Of a DNA stretch of 64,000 nt, positions 1-11,098 are shown piece by piece. The notes beneath the pieces are model-generated. The model was given only the letters and a program-made list of their open reading frames with translations, had not been told where the DNA came from and ran no database searches. Every line of letters starts with the position of its first letter. Position 1 is the stretch's first letter. Source of the stretch: Crambe crambe (taxonomy: Eukaryota > Porifera > Demospongiae > Poecilosclerida > Crambeidae); NCBI GenBank assembly GCA_963924555.1, contig OZ004595.1:2914001-2978000 (forward strand), given 5' to 3'. Both the position numbers and the translations under genes were made by a program.

Positions 1-185
1 TTCATTAGTGGCTTGGTAAAGGAATTTGAAATCATTGGTGGCAGTGGGAGAAATAATAAGTTGGAGTTTGCTACATAAAGCTGGTCTGAAGGGGGTCTTA
101 CAAAGATCAATTAAGAGCCTGATTTCTTTGTAAGTGAGACGTCCTGAAGCGAGGCAACTTCGACAAGGTGCAGTTTCACCCTCAG
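1..185 (-). CDS. Partial exon of an unrecognised minus-strand gene
   Basis: On the minus strand a frame is open from position 185 to the window edge, about 61 codons. It is preceded by a good 3' splice acceptor (TTCTTATAG, just above 185). The translation is compositionally protein-like, including the stretches AEGETAPCRSC and LTYKEIRLLIDLC, and has no stop. I do not recognise the family. It is probably an internal exon whose downstream part lies left of the window. It could also be a chance open frame, since it has no start or stop and nothing beside it supports it. Confidence 0.4.
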
Positions 186-865
186 CTATAAGAATTTTTA
201 GGATTAAAAAGTCACTTTAACTTTATTTGGATACTAAATTTTACTAGCCTTGAAGAAATATTTTGTAGTTACAAAAATTTGACTTACTTGCCCACCTAGT
301 CCACCCTTACTTTTTGCCCTACTTTGGTCATCTTTAATACTGATGAGTTATTGGTATTGTGTGATTACACTGTAAAAAATGGGGGTGTCATGGCAACATG
401 TGTGAAAATAACACCGAAAATTTGTGGTATGTAGCTGCTACTGTCTTACGTGCATCATGCATGCTTAATCATATCTGTGCAGTTTTCAAAGCAGTGTTTA
501 GGCACTGATGATAATTCAAGATGAGAATGTGAACTCTGTAGTATAGACACCGCTAGCTATATACGTATCTCAACAATATGGAATGCACATACCAATTTCT
601 AATACTTAAATACCTCCTGCTCATCAGTAGTATCTGAGGGTTATTGTGGCTAGTGTTTGTTATGGGAAAAAATCATGATTCAGGTAGTTGATAACAAGTT
701 AGTCTTTAAAAAGACATGAACTTGTATGTGTGATTCTTAATGACACTGTACTGTTGAACAATTGTAATCAATGAAAGGTTTAGACATAGCTTTGTAATGA
801 GGTGATTCAAATGTTCATTCCTGTGTTGAGTTAAGACTTTTGGTGTGTCTAAATGATATTATATT
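186..865. other. Non-coding stretch, no gene seen
   Basis: AT-rich sequence between the left-edge exon and the LTR element. I see no convincing open frame, repeat or RNA gene. If the left-edge exon is real, this is its upstream intron or flanking DNA. The last five bases (atatt, 861-865) form the left target duplication of the retrotransposon that follows. Confidence 0.5.
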
Positions 866-1029
866 TGTGGAATAAGTTGACTTGTATTTTTATTATATTT
901 ATTGGTTATCTTTTGTGAGCATGCTCAGTAGAATATTGTAGACGTCACCACGTGTTTTTTACATGTCACCTTTTGAGTCACCCCACTTGTAAGTCAATCC
1001 AGTCTTATTGAATAAGAGCTTTTACTACA
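866..1029 (+). repeat. 5' LTR
   Basis: A direct repeat of 164 bp with TG...CA ends, matching 2943-3106. Its end abuts the primer-binding-site-like sequence at 1030-1043. It contains a GACGTCACCACGTG stretch (CRE-like plus E-box-like), which could serve transcription from the LTR; that role is inferred. Confidence 0.9.
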
Positions 1030-1054
1030 TGGTGTCAGAAGTGTCTCAACGAGA

Positions 1055-2125
1055 ATGGCTTGTGTAAGACTACAAACCCCGGCACCGTTTTCCTTCCGCC
1101 ATCCAGATGAATGGCCTAAGTGGAAGAGGAGATTCGAGCAGTTTCGCTCAGCATCTGGTCTGTCCTCTGAAGAACAGGAGAGGCAGGTCAGCACCCTTCT
1201 ATACACTATGGGAGAAGAAGCAGACGACATTCTAACGTCCACAAACATAACTCAGGAGGACAGGAAGATTATGACCGGGTCGTAGCAAAGTTCGATGCTT
1301 TCTTCCAAGTGAGAAAGAACGTTATTTTCGAGCGTGCCTGTTTCAAACGACGGAGCCAAAACAACGACGAGTCAGTCGAACAGTTTATCACTAATCTCTA
1401 TCAGCTAGCCGAGAATTGTGCCTACGGCGAAATGAAAGAGGAGATGATCAGGGACCGTATCGTAGTCGGCATCAGAGACACAGGGCTCTCGCAGAGGCTA
1501 CAATTGGATGCGACTCTCACCTTAGAGACGGCTAAAAAGATGGTGAGGCAACGTGAGGCAGTACAAGAACAGCAAGAACTGATGAAAGCGGGATTTAAGC
1601 CAAAGTTACCCGTGGATGCTGTCAGGTACAAGCCAAAGGTCAATGTAAAGCAGTCACAATCTAGTACCAAAAAGGTCAATTTCAATTTTAAATTGAATAA
1701 ATGTTCAAGGTGTGGTAAAGGGCCTCATCCCAAATAACAGTGCCCTGCAAAGGATGTTGTATGCCATTCTTGTAAAAGGAAAGGTCACTATCGTTCTCAA
1801 TGCTTTTCAAAGAAGGCAGTTGACGATGTTACAACACCTCAAGAACCTCAAGACGATGTACCAGAATCAGAGTACTATGACACAGCTTACCTTGATGTGG
1901 TCGATGAACCAGAAGGGAATAGCAATTCGTGGAGAGTCATAATAAAAGTGAATGGCCAAGGGGTCAACTTTAAGATAGACACAGGAGCTGAAGTCTCTGT
2001 AATTACCGAAAGGACTATGGACTCTCTGAAGCTCAATCGCAAGCTATCCCGAGAGACGACGTCTGTCTTGCAGTCATCCATGGGAACGAGTAGCTGCAGA
2101 CCTATTTCAGCTGAGTGGAGTAGTT
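1055..2125 (+). pseudogene. Broken gag-protease of the LTR element
   Basis: The reading starts at the ATG at 1055, just after the primer-binding site, with a gag matrix/capsid-like stretch (FSFRHPDEWPKWKRRFEQF). The frame changes between about 1260 and 1309, and gag continues in another frame to 1737. There a TAA stop falls inside the first of two CCHC zinc knuckles (CSRCGKGPHP; CHSCKRKGHYRSQC). The post-knuckle region then leads to an aspartic protease active-site motif (IDTGAEVSVITE, about 1975-2015). The protease is cut off about 50 codons later, where sequence jumps to integrase. So one frameshift, one nonsense codon and one internal deletion are visible. Confidence 0.8.
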
Positions 2126-2932
2126 TACCTACTTGTGGTAGATTACTATTCAAGGTACATGGAAATTCAGAAACTTACCTCAACATCATCAGCAAGTGTG
2201 ATTGCTACGTTAAAAGCTATATTTTCACGTCATGGAATTCTGTCTGAGTTTGTGAGTGATAATGGTCCTCATTTTGATTCACGTGAGATGAAGGAATTTG
2301 CAGCCAGTTACAATTTTACTCACACAACTAGTAGTCCACATTACCCTCAGTCTAATGGCTTGGCTGAACGTATGGTGAAAACTGTGAAAGAGCTAATTGG
2401 CAACTCACCTGATCCATATATGGCCCTGCTCAGCTACCGAGCTACCCCACTTCCGTGGTGTGGACTAAGTCCAGCTGAGTTGCTTATGGGGAGATGTCTT
2501 CGAACAGATGCTCCTCAAGTCAAGAAGCATTTTATTCCTAAATGGCCACACATCAAAGATTTTAGGGAGAAAGACGAGAAACACAAATCGGACATGAAAC
2601 ATCATTATGACAAGCGTCATAGAGTACGTGAAACATCACCTCTCCCTGACAACACAGATGTATGGATTAACACTCAAGGTAGAGAAAATATACCAGGCCA
2701 AGTTATACAAAGGGCTGAGGAACCCAGGTCATATCTGATCAGCACGCCATCAGGGGAAGTTCGGAGGACTAAAAGCCAAATTAGAGTACGTGCAAAAACC
2801 ACCAGTGTACCAGAGTCAGAACTCGCCCTTCCATCATCTACCACTCAGACATCTCGAATTGCCACACGTTCACAAACTGGAACTGTTCTACATCCCCCTG
2901 ATCGATATTCAAATTGGGTTTACACTGACTGA
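2126..2932 (+). pseudogene. Integrase part of the LTR element
   Basis: An open frame of about 265 codons carries the retroviral-type integrase core: the first catalytic Asp in VDYYSRYMEI, the second in SDNGPHFDS, and the Glu in YPQSNGLAERM. The N-terminal HHCC zinc domain is missing, because the deletion joins protease directly to the core at about 2125. After the core come a basic C-terminal stretch and an S/T-rich tail ending at the TGA at 2930-2932, just before the purine tract. The catalytic triad is present, but the protein is truncated and would depend on a polyprotein that is itself broken upstream. Confidence 0.8.
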
Positions 2933-2942
2933 GAAGGGGAGA

Positions 2943-3106
2943 TGTGGAATAAGTTGACTTGTATTTTTATTATATTTATTGGTTATCTTTTGTGAGCATG
3001 CTCAGTAGAATATTGTAGACGTCACCACGTGTTTTTTACATGTCACCTTTTGAGTCACCCCACTTATAAGTCAATCCAGTCTTATTGAATAAGAGCTTTT
3101 ACTACA
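2943..3106 (+). repeat. 3' LTR
   Basis: Copy of the 164-bp LTR preceded by a purine tract and followed by the 5-bp duplication atatt (3107-3111). The only difference I see from the 5' LTR is cttgtaag versus cttataag. Confidence 0.9.
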
Positions 3107-3756
3107 ATATTCACTGGTCATGTTCTCCAATTGGCACATGATTGCTTCAGACATTTTCAAATACACATAAAAGGCCAGGATTCATGTGTTGCCCTGGTTT
3201 AGAGGTAACACCTTTCAAAATAACACCTTTCAATATCACTTTGGCACCCCGATGTACCTTTTAGGTGTTATGACTTAATTGGAGCGTGGGCAGTGTCAAC
3301 GTAAATTCTCAGCACTGCCCACACTCACATCTGCGCGATCGCAATCACAGTACCATGTCGAGTCCAGTCCAGTTAACTACTACACAGTCGGATCAATCTC
3401 CTGGCAGAGTCTAGAGATAGCTAAGAGATAGATAGATAGATAGGGCCGAGGCTAAGTCTAGAGAATGCAATTCCTGCTACAGTCCAGTGCTTAATACAGC
3501 CAGCTAGTGCAGATATTGTGTAACCATAGGTTACATACTCGTTATCTAGTACTATCGTAGCTAGCAACTTCCAGAGCAGAGTCACTGAGCTAAACTGACC
3601 TTCTGGAGCGATTTTCAGCAGTCTGAGACAGTAGCTACTTCCCGCGCCATGTGCACCTAGTTCTAATGTGTGGGCGGTTTTGGACGTCACCATTTATTGT
3701 CATAGTGCGGTTTGCACTACGCCCACATGCTTGTACCCTCACGTGATAAGTTTTAC

Positions 3757-3825
3757 CAGGCCTTCCTCTCTCTTATTTTCTTCTTCTTTTTCTTCTTTTC
3801 CTCCCATGAGAGAGGAAGGCCTGGG
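3757..3825. repeat. Hairpin with pyrimidine loop
   Basis: Perfect 17-bp arms (ccaggccttcctctctc and its complement, 3757-3773 and 3809-3825) enclose a C/T-only loop. It resembles the terminal part of the inverted-repeat element at 14343-14515, which also carries CCAGGCCTTCC-type ends. It is probably a remnant of a small TIR element. Confidence 0.6.
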
Positions 3826-4370
3826 GACGAGGCTAGGAGTATTCAAGGGCTAGTAATGTGTACACCATGTATATGTATGCATGATCTTGTAACTACTAGG
3901 GCAATGTGCAACATTAATTTTGACAGCGATTGAGCAAGTATTATTTAGTGCTTCAACTAACAAGTCAAGCATTATTTAGTGCTTCAACTCTTTAAAAGAT
4001 TTGTAATAAAGTACTTAGATAAGCCTAGAGCCTCTACAGCTACTACTATAGCAATGTGCAGCACTGGACTGAGCAAGTGAGCAATCAAAGTAGCTATAGG
4101 CTCCAGTGCTATCAGAGACAAGAGTAATGTTCCAATCTGGAAGCTACTTACGTACATAGCAAGCTGTAAATGCTTACCACAAGCACTTAGATAAGCCAAG
4201 TGCCTACAATCCACTTAGATAAGCCTACACAAGTACTAAACATATGCCTGGGGCATTTTGGAGTGTAGACCTAGATATAATATATTATATTTAAAATTTC
4301 AATGAGTCATGACCTGAGAGTCAGCTCGCTCACTGCGCTTGCTTGCTGCAACTAGAATCACACAGCAACA

Positions 4371-4525
4371 TGTATGTGTACACCATGTATATGTATGTAT
4401 GATCTTGTAACTACTAGAATCACACAACCACATGTATGTGTACACCATGTATATGTATGTATGATCTTGTAACTACTAGAATCACACAACCACATGTGTG
4501 TGTGTATGTACATGCATGTATGAGC
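4371..4525. repeat. 62-bp tandem repeat
   Basis: Two full units (4371-4432 and 4433-4494) and a decaying third, built on tgtatgtgtacaccatgt ... gatcttgtaactactaga. One dispersed copy of the same unit lies at about 3857-3902, so the unit is older than the array. Confidence 0.8.
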
Positions 4526-5476
4526 TTGTACCATATCAGATGGGGTAGATTGCCCTGTATGTGCTGTGTACACACACACACAAACTTAGAGTCTATAAAA
4601 GACTCACATAGGATTGGATCACATGTTGTAGCTATATGCAGTAGTTGCGTAAGCTCAAGTTAGAAAAATCAAAACAATTTCATATAATATGTACTTCATG
4701 AAGTATACTCTTTTCTTGGGGAGAATACATAATAATTATAGCTAACTGCATGAGTGCCAATTAATTGGGTGTGGGCCAAATCAAGTATAGCAGACAACAT
4801 ACAGAGTGTATGCCTTTAACAGCAGCTAGCTAAATAGTTGGCTGTCATAATGACCACAATGGTTACTTATGTACTATTGTAAAATGACACACAACGCACC
4901 AATGCAATTATTTGGACATCTTTCAGTGGTAGCCATTGAACTATTCATGGTCAGCAAGCAGTTATTTTGCTACAATGAAAATTATTCTTGATTATGACCC
5001 ACCCAGCCTAGCTACTGCATCACTCAAGCTCTATAAACTGTCCCTGATATAGCTAATGTGTACAGCTAGCTAGTAACATAACTTACAATGGTCAGGAGAT
5101 AGCTTAGTTCTGCTAGCACTCTTCTCTTTTTGTATAGGAGAGAAATTGTTTGTATAGGAGAGAGATTGAAAATCAACGAATGACAATGTAGATAAGTAGA
5201 AAGTAGTTCACTTTAGCTGCATAGGCACCACAGAATATTCTCCCAGTTTGAAGTGAGTCTACAGAAACTGAGTATAAATTGAAGGGATCTATTGTAACTG
5301 CAGCTAGCTATAGAGTACCCAAACTAGCTAACTGCTTTGCCCTTGGCTGATGTAGTCGGTCTACATAGCTACAGAGATATACCGTAAGACACTTACCCAG
5401 ACTGACTTGACTCTTGAATTCCAAACTGTCTGCATTCGATGGCAATAACAATCAGCTCTTCCTAAAGGGGCTTTCA

Positions 5477-8386
5477 GTGGCGCATCTAGAATTTGAGCTA
5501 GTAGGGTGCTAAGACAATATCAATAATGCGCGCGTAAGCGCGCGCGAAATATTTCGAACCACGCCCACTTTCGATTAACCACACCCTATTATACCGAGAT
5601 GATGGCCTAAGTATTAGCTACCTTACTTTACCAGCGTACAGGATCAGAAGTGAGAAGACACTGGAATAAAGAACCACAGAGATTTTAGATCGAGATGTGC
5701 ATTAATTATTTCGCAGTGGCTATTGTTCCGGCAACCGGACGGTGCAATCCTATGCTATAGATCCGGCAATCCAAATGCGCATGCGCAAACACGTGAGAAC
5801 TTACAACAAGTGAATTGGGGAATCGAGTGCCCTAGGTGACTACCAAAATCGTGTGGCCACACTAGTAAACCCTCTCCTGGGTAAGCCCTATGAAAATCCT
5901 GATTCTCTGGATAAAGAAATCAAGGAAGTCACTAGTAAGATCCTACAAGCAGCCATAGAATGTCTCCCATGCAGGAAGCCACCAAAGAAGAGAGCTAAGT
6001 GGTATCAAGATGACACCTTGGGAAGACTTGCCATCGAGAAAAAGGCTGCATGGGATAGATGGAAAGCTGGAGGTAGACCCTTGTCTGGTCCACTCTTTGA
6101 TGAAAAGTCGAGAAGTAGAGCAGAGTTCAGAAGAAGGTTATCCTTCTGTCATGGAGCAGAGGAAAGAAAGAGGCTACAAATCTTTGACAAAAGATTTAAG
6201 GAGACGAACCCGTACAGATTTCGATTACCCAAGAAAAAGAGACAACATGGTTCGTCACTTCTGATCAATGACGAAGTTTGCAGTGACCCTGATAAAGTCC
6301 TCCATGCATGGTCATCCCACTTCAAATGCCTGTCTGCTTCACATGAAGAGGACTTTCCAGTGATCAGTGAGTATAGGAGACTGGTTGAGGAATTCAGCAA
6401 ACTCTCCTGGGAAAATGATGATGAAGAAATGATCCTGGATGTTCCTTTCACGCTAGAGGAGGTCGAAGGGGTAGTAGGGGGCCTGAAGTTGGGTAAGTCT
6501 GGAGGACTCGACCACTTACAACCAGAACACCTTCGTTTTGGGGGTCAATCATTACTGCTTTGGATCCAACAAGTCTGCAACGCTGTGATTGAGTCAGAAG
6601 TAGTCCCAGCTACATTTAAGCAGGGCATGCTAATCCCAGTCTACAAGGGCCATGGTAAGGACCCCTTGAACACTAACAGTTATCACGGGATAACACTCAC
6701 CTCTGTTCTTGCAAAAACCATGGAGCGGCTAGTGCTACTCAGACTCCAGCCCATCCTTACTGAACGAGGAATTCCCCATAGGAACCAAACGGGATTCGTG
6801 AAGAACAACTCATGTGTAGATGCCACCTTCTCCACCTTTGAAGCTGTATCCAAGTTTGCACGGGAAGGAGACACCGCATATCTGTGTTTCTTCGATCTGC
6901 AAAAGGCTTACGACTCAGTGCAATACCCTGTTTTGCTGAAACGTGCATATGAGTGTGGTATCATGGGGAAGACATGGAGATTGCTGAGATCCTGGTACAC
7001 GGCCCCAAAGAGTTGTGTCCTACTCAATGGGAAGACCTCTGAACCTCACACCATGGAGCGTGGCCTCCTTCAGGGCTCGGTCCTCTCCCCCACCCTGTTC
7101 CTGCTCATACTGGACCCCCTCCTACAACATCTAGAGAAGAACCAGCTGGGTCCATGTGTGGCTGGGTTATATGCAGGGGGCTTTGCTCATGCAGATGATA
7201 TTAGGACACTAAGTACTAGCAGGGACACCCTAGACTCCCAAATTGGAAGAGTGGAGGAGTTTGTAGCCACAAATGCTCTATCCCTGAATGCATCTAAATG
7301 TGAAGTAGTGATTGTCTCATCCCAGAGAGCTCCTGCTGAGCCAATTTGCACAATCAAGGAACAGGCCCTCCCTCCAGTTGCCTCTGCCAAGTGCCTAGGA
7401 TATTGGTGGTCCTGGGACCTGTCAGCAAACAAGTCAATCGACACTGCAATTGGACGGGCAAGAAGTAGCTTCTTTGCATTTGGAGCAATGGGTGGTTTCC
7501 AGGGAAAGCTAAATCCTCTTTCTGGTAGAGCCATCTTCGAAACTTGTGTCGTCCCAGTCCTGCTATTTGGGAGTGAAAACTGGTACTTGACTAAATCTCT
7601 ATTGGATAAGCTTGAATCTTTCCAAGCTGAGATCGGCCGTCGAATCTTGAAACTGCCCCGACATCACTCTGGCAGGGCTACTAGACTCGCTCTGGAGTGG
7701 CCCTCAATGACAGCACGCATACAACAGCGGAAACTCCTCTTCATCCAACGTGCATCCACAAATGAAGAGTCCCTCGGTCATCTATTTCTCACTCATCTCA
7801 TGGGAGACACACCCAGTGAAGTTCCACTTCAGATCGTAGAGGGGTCCCAGTTTCTTGAATCTCGTCTGGGTTTGGATGGTTTGGTGAAGAAGACCCTAGG
7901 AATGATGTGTTCTACAGCTGAGCTGAAGAGTGAAGTGACTAATAGAGACATGGAACTGCTACTATCATCCTGTCAAGAGCACACGAGTACCAGAATAGCA
8001 GCTGCGGTTGCTAAAGAGTCTAGCTGGATAAAACTCTGGGACGCAGCCCTGGATAGAGGCACAGCCGGCACCACTGCCTTACAGAACCTGTATAGGGAGC
8101 TGACCAGGCCCTCATATGGTTCCAGCCCTTGCCCTCGATGTGATGTGTCAGATTTGGAGGGCAATTCGTACTTTGAACACTATATCACAACTCACTCCTC
8201 CCTCATGAATGTGGACAGGATCCTCTCTGCTCTGTCATCATCAGAACCTGACTTATCACTTGTTATAAATCATTTTTATGCTACACCTGAGTAGCCTCCC
8301 TCAGTCACTTGACATTCTTTTTCCCCCGTTTATTTTGCATATGCCCTTTGGGCTTTACATTGCTTGAAAAAAAAACAAAAAAAAAC
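5477..8386 (+). mobile_element. LINE (non-LTR retrotransposon), endonuclease absent
   Basis: The element comprises a leader of about 370 bp (start near agtggcgcatctag, 5477), one long reverse-transcriptase frame (5853-8294), a short 3' UTR and an A-rich tail (8366-8386). The leader piece at about 5700-5793 (cgcagtggctattgttccgg to gcatgcgcaaacacg) recurs, inverted and interrupted, in the minus-strand LINE remnant at 16.0-21.1 kb. The leader thus belongs to the element and is not host flank. The apurinic-type endonuclease expected upstream of RT in such LINEs is missing, so this is an internally shortened copy. I found no clear target duplication. Confidence 0.75.
5853..8294 (+). CDS. LINE reverse transcriptase with C-terminal zinc finger
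   Basis: An uninterrupted frame of about 813 codons. RT landmarks in order: a fingers motif (LTSVLAKTMERLVLLRLQP), the template-grip segment (HRNQTGFVKNNSC), motif A with catalytic Asp (FFDLQKAYDSVQ), motif B (RGLLQGSVLSPTLFLLILD) and the catalytic A-x-D-D box (FAHADDIRTLS, near 7180-7212). The C-terminus ends in a C-x2-C...H-x4-H finger (CPRCD...HYITTH) typical of several LINE clades. No endonuclease precedes it, since the frame begins in the linker region (GKPYENPDSLDKEIKEV). The start at 5853 is the first codon offered by the frame and is uncertain. The frame is intact, so decay is recent or the copy is retained by chance. Confidence 0.85.
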   Translation: MATLVNPLLGKPYENPDSLDKEIKEVTSKILQAAIECLPCRKPPKKRAKWYQDDTLGRLAIEKKAAWDRWKAGGRPLSGPLFDEKSRSRAEFRRRLSFCHGAEERKRLQIFDKRFKETNPYRFRLPKKKRQHGSSLLINDEVCSDPDKVLHAWSSHFKCLSASHEEDFPVISEYRRLVEEFSKLSWENDDEEMILDVPFTLEEVEGVVGGLKLGKSGGLDHLQPEHLRFGGQSLLLWIQQVCNAVIESEVVPATFKQGMLIPVYKGHGKDPLNTNSYHGITLTSVLAKTMERLVLLRLQPILTERGIPHRNQTGFVKNNSCVDATFSTFEAVSKFAREGDTAYLCFFDLQKAYDSVQYPVLLKRAYECGIMGKTWRLLRSWYTAPKSCVLLNGKTSEPHTMERGLLQGSVLSPTLFLLILDPLLQHLEKNQLGPCVAGLYAGGFAHADDIRTLSTSRDTLDSQIGRVEEFVATNALSLNASKCEVVIVSSQRAPAEPICTIKEQALPPVASAKCLGYWWSWDLSANKSIDTAIGRARSSFFAFGAMGGFQGKLNPLSGRAIFETCVVPVLLFGSENWYLTKSLLDKLESFQAEIGRRILKLPRHHSGRATRLALEWPSMTARIQQRKLLFIQRASTNEESLGHLFLTHLMGDTPSEVPLQIVEGSQFLESRLGLDGLVKKTLGMMCSTAELKSEVTNRDMELLLSSCQEHTSTRIAAAVAKESSWIKLWDAALDRGTAGTTALQNLYRELTRPSYGSSPCPRCDVSDLEGNSYFEHYITTHSSLMNVDRILSALSSSEPDLSLVINHFYATPE

Positions 8387-9170
8387 TTTGAACCTTGAGC
8401 TAGAGGGAAACTTCGTTATGGAAGTTTGTAGTTTTTCTGTTGGTGAGAAGTTTGCGAGATTCGACGCATTAAAAGAGAAAATTGCTACATATGAGAAGGA
8501 CCGTAGTGTTCAGCTAGGTCGTAGTGACTCCAGGACTCTCGAAGCTGCCGGTAAAAGAGTTCCGGTAGAGAAAGCTAAAAAAGATCTCGTCTACTATTCT
8601 GTTACCTTTTCTTGTGTGTTTGGTGGAAAAAAATACATTGACAAAAGAACTGGTAAAAGACCCGTTCAGAGGTATGAATATTTAGATGTGGTATAGCCAT
8701 TTTGCTTTGAAAGGAAGGCTCTTTTGTATAGATCATTAAAACAAGACTGCAAAGCTGCTATCAAGTTTTCATTGAGTGAGGATGGTCAGCATTTAGTAGT
8801 GTCTGGATTGAATGAGGAACACAATCATAATATTACCACTGTAAGTTTTTGTAGTTCTGTAAAACTACGCTCTGACTGTAATGTGTTCATAAAGGCTATT
8901 TATCAACATCTTCCCCGTCAGCGAAAGTTGAATGCAGAAGATATAAGTAAGGCTGAAGTATTTATGAAAATGAAAGTGAATAAGAAGTTGTTGCAACAAC
9001 ATCTTAGCAAATGTACTGGGAAAATTATTACTCTAAAAGATTTAAGCAATATTCAAACTGGGTTGAACAAATCCGATGACAACAGTTTGGAGAATGTTAT
9101 TTCTATATTACAAAGAATTGAAGGTGATTTATTAGAGAAAGTTTAAAAAATTTTATGATACTATTGTGAT

Positions 9171-9619
9171 ACAAGTGAATGCAAAAAATTTCTTCGAAAT
9201 AAAAATGTGAAGTAGGGATGCTATTATAACTGCAGCTTGATTATGAAAACCAAGTACTGCAGCATCGAAGCAGTATGGCCCAAAAATCTAGCTGGAATAT
9301 GTATTATAACTGCATGCAAGAGAGTGAACTTAGTGAAGTGACCCTTACCCATCATCAAGTACGAGATACTATTCCTACTTCACTCCCTTGGCCCTTGATC
9401 ATGGGAGTGAAGTAGGAATAGTATCTCGTACTTGATGATGGGTAAGGGTCACTTCACTAAGTTCACTCTCTTGCATGCAGTTATAATACATATTCCAGCT
9501 AGATTTTTGGGCCATACTGCTTCGATGCTGCAGTACTTGGTTTTCATAATCAAGCTGCAGTTATAATAGCATCCCTACTTCACATTTTTATTTCGAAGAA
9601 ATTTTTTGCATTCACTTGT
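9171..9619. repeat. 449-bp near-perfect palindrome, copy 1
   Basis: Two arms of about 220 bp run from acaagtgaatgcaaaa (9171) to its complement ending at 9619, and meet around ccttggcccttgatcatggg near 9395. The arms match each other at every base I compared, including the diagnostic gcagcttgattatg segment (near 9233) and its complement (near 9553). Such a sequence would form a very stable hairpin or cruciform. Confidence 0.9.
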
Positions 9620-10649
9620 TTGCATTCTTTTTCTTTGTGATTATGAAAATTGATAGACACTAAAGGCTTCCTTGATTGAACTAAATTTATTTAATGATCA
9701 GTATTTCATTCTGTTCAGGGAGGAGAGTTTGAAGGATGATCATCTGCAGTGTAATGGAGTACTGAAAGGAGTGAACATTTTAAAAAGTGAACAGCATTAG
9801 CTAATTGTTACATATGTGATCACTGAAATAATTATTGAGATGGTACGTATGTCTTGCTTGAGGGAGGAGTATGGGGAGTTTATGCATTTGGTGTAGTGAT
9901 CATAATAGTGGATGCCATCAAATGGCCACATCCTGTGCAGGTGTTATATGAGGAGAACTGCTATTAATTGCCCCACCCCTTTTATGAGGTAATATCGTGA
10001 AGATTTTTTTCATACGAGGCTGCAGCACATTATAGATAGCCCAGCTAGATTTTAGGCTATCCCTACTTAACCTTTTTATTTTTTACGCTCACTTGTTTCT
10101 ATCCTTTTTCTTAGTGCTTGAAGTTGAATGAGGGAGGCTACAGTACAGTACTATACAAAGCCAGCTCTACATAAACCTCTTTTGTAGGTACATACAGTGT
10201 CTCTGGTTGAAGAATTTGTTTAGCTATTTAAGTTTTGTTGATATAAAACTTTACAGCAACAGCAATGTAAATGACATGTACACGGCATGGTGAAGTGAGC
10301 TGACTACACTACAGCCAAGTACTGGCTATAATGCTACTATATAGGATGAGCATCTGTACTGTAATTCAGCAAGGAGTGACTGGAACATCATCAGATAATG
10401 AATGAAGACCTTGGCTATAGCTAAACTTAAGCTTACGTGGCTCCGCCCATAAGCCCCGCCCCCTTCAAAATGGCGTAGAAAGATTAGCAGCTGTGTTCCG
10501 AGTGCTATCGAATAGTGAAGTAGAGCCTTAGTCAAAACTAATAGCAAAAGATCAGCCTCTAGGTGCCGCTCTAACAGATGGCCAAAGCAGAATTTTGATG
10601 ACTATAGCCAGTAAGTCGGTACGTCGATCTTATTATTATTATTATTATT
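9171..10649. repeat. 1.48-kb intronic repeat unit, copy 1
   Basis: The first of two tandem units with a period of 1479 bp inside the third intron of the SWIM/MULE gene. It begins with a 449-bp palindrome (9171-9619) and continues through about 1 kb of non-coding DNA to a TTA microsatellite (about 10630-10650). A part of this unit (around 9995-10140) recurs alone at about 26378-26515, so the unit is a dispersed family. The 73-codon minus-strand frame near 10326-10547 is present in both units and looks spurious. Confidence 0.9.
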
Positions 10650-11098
10650 ACAAGTGAATGCAAAAAATTTCTTCGAAATAAAAATGTGAAGTAGGGATGC
10701 TATTATAACTGGAGCTTCATAATGAAAACCAAGTACTGCAGCATCGAAGCAGTATGGCCCAAAAATCTAGCTGGAATATGTATTATAACTGCATGCAAGA
10801 GAGTGAACTTAGTGAAGTGACCCTTACCCATCATCAAGTACGAGATACTATTCCTACTTCACTCCCTTGGCCCTTGATCATGGGAGTGAAGTAGGAATAG
10901 TATCTTGTACTTGATGATGGGTAAGGGTCACTTCACTAAGTTCACTCTCTTGCATGCAGTTATAATACATATTCCAGCTAGATTTTTGGGCCATACTGCT
11001 TCGATGCTGCAGTACTTGGTTTTCATTATGAAGCTCCAGTTATAATAGCATCCCTACTTCACATTTTTATTTCGAAGAAATTTTTTGCATTCACTTGT
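10650..11098. repeat. 449-bp near-perfect palindrome, copy 2
   Basis: Same structure as the palindrome at 9171-9619. Its left arm reads ggagcttcataatg where copy 1 reads gcagcttgattatg, and its right arm carries the exact complement of the changed version. The two arms have therefore changed together. Confidence 0.9.

Larger units (their letters stand above)
866..3106 (+). mobile_element. Short defective LTR retrotransposon, Ty3/gypsy type
   Basis: The two 164-bp LTRs (866-1029 and 2943-3106) both run from TGTGG to ACTACA, and by eye differ at one base. The whole is flanked by the duplication atatt (861-865 and 3107-3111). A primer-binding-site-like stretch TGGTGTCAGAAGTG follows the 5' LTR at 1030, and a purine tract (gagaaggggaga, 2931-2942) precedes the 3' LTR. 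The 1.9-kb interior carries gag with zinc knuckles, an aspartic protease start and an integrase, but reverse transcriptase and RNase H are absent. The order protease-(deleted RT)-integrase fits the Ty3/gypsy group. With a frameshift, a stop and a large deletion, the copy cannot be autonomous. Confidence 0.9.
3112..5476. other. Intergenic stretch with small repeats, no gene
   Basis: No credible gene. It holds a short GATA microsatellite (about 3427-3443), a small hairpin built on GTGGGCAGTG/CACTGCCCAC (about 3283-3328), a pyrimidine-loop inverted repeat (3757-3825), and a local duplication of attatttagtgcttcaact (about 3935-3990). There is also a 62-bp tandem repeat (4371-4520) and much tagctagc-rich sequence. 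The open frames here are short and overlap repeats. Confidence 0.5.
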
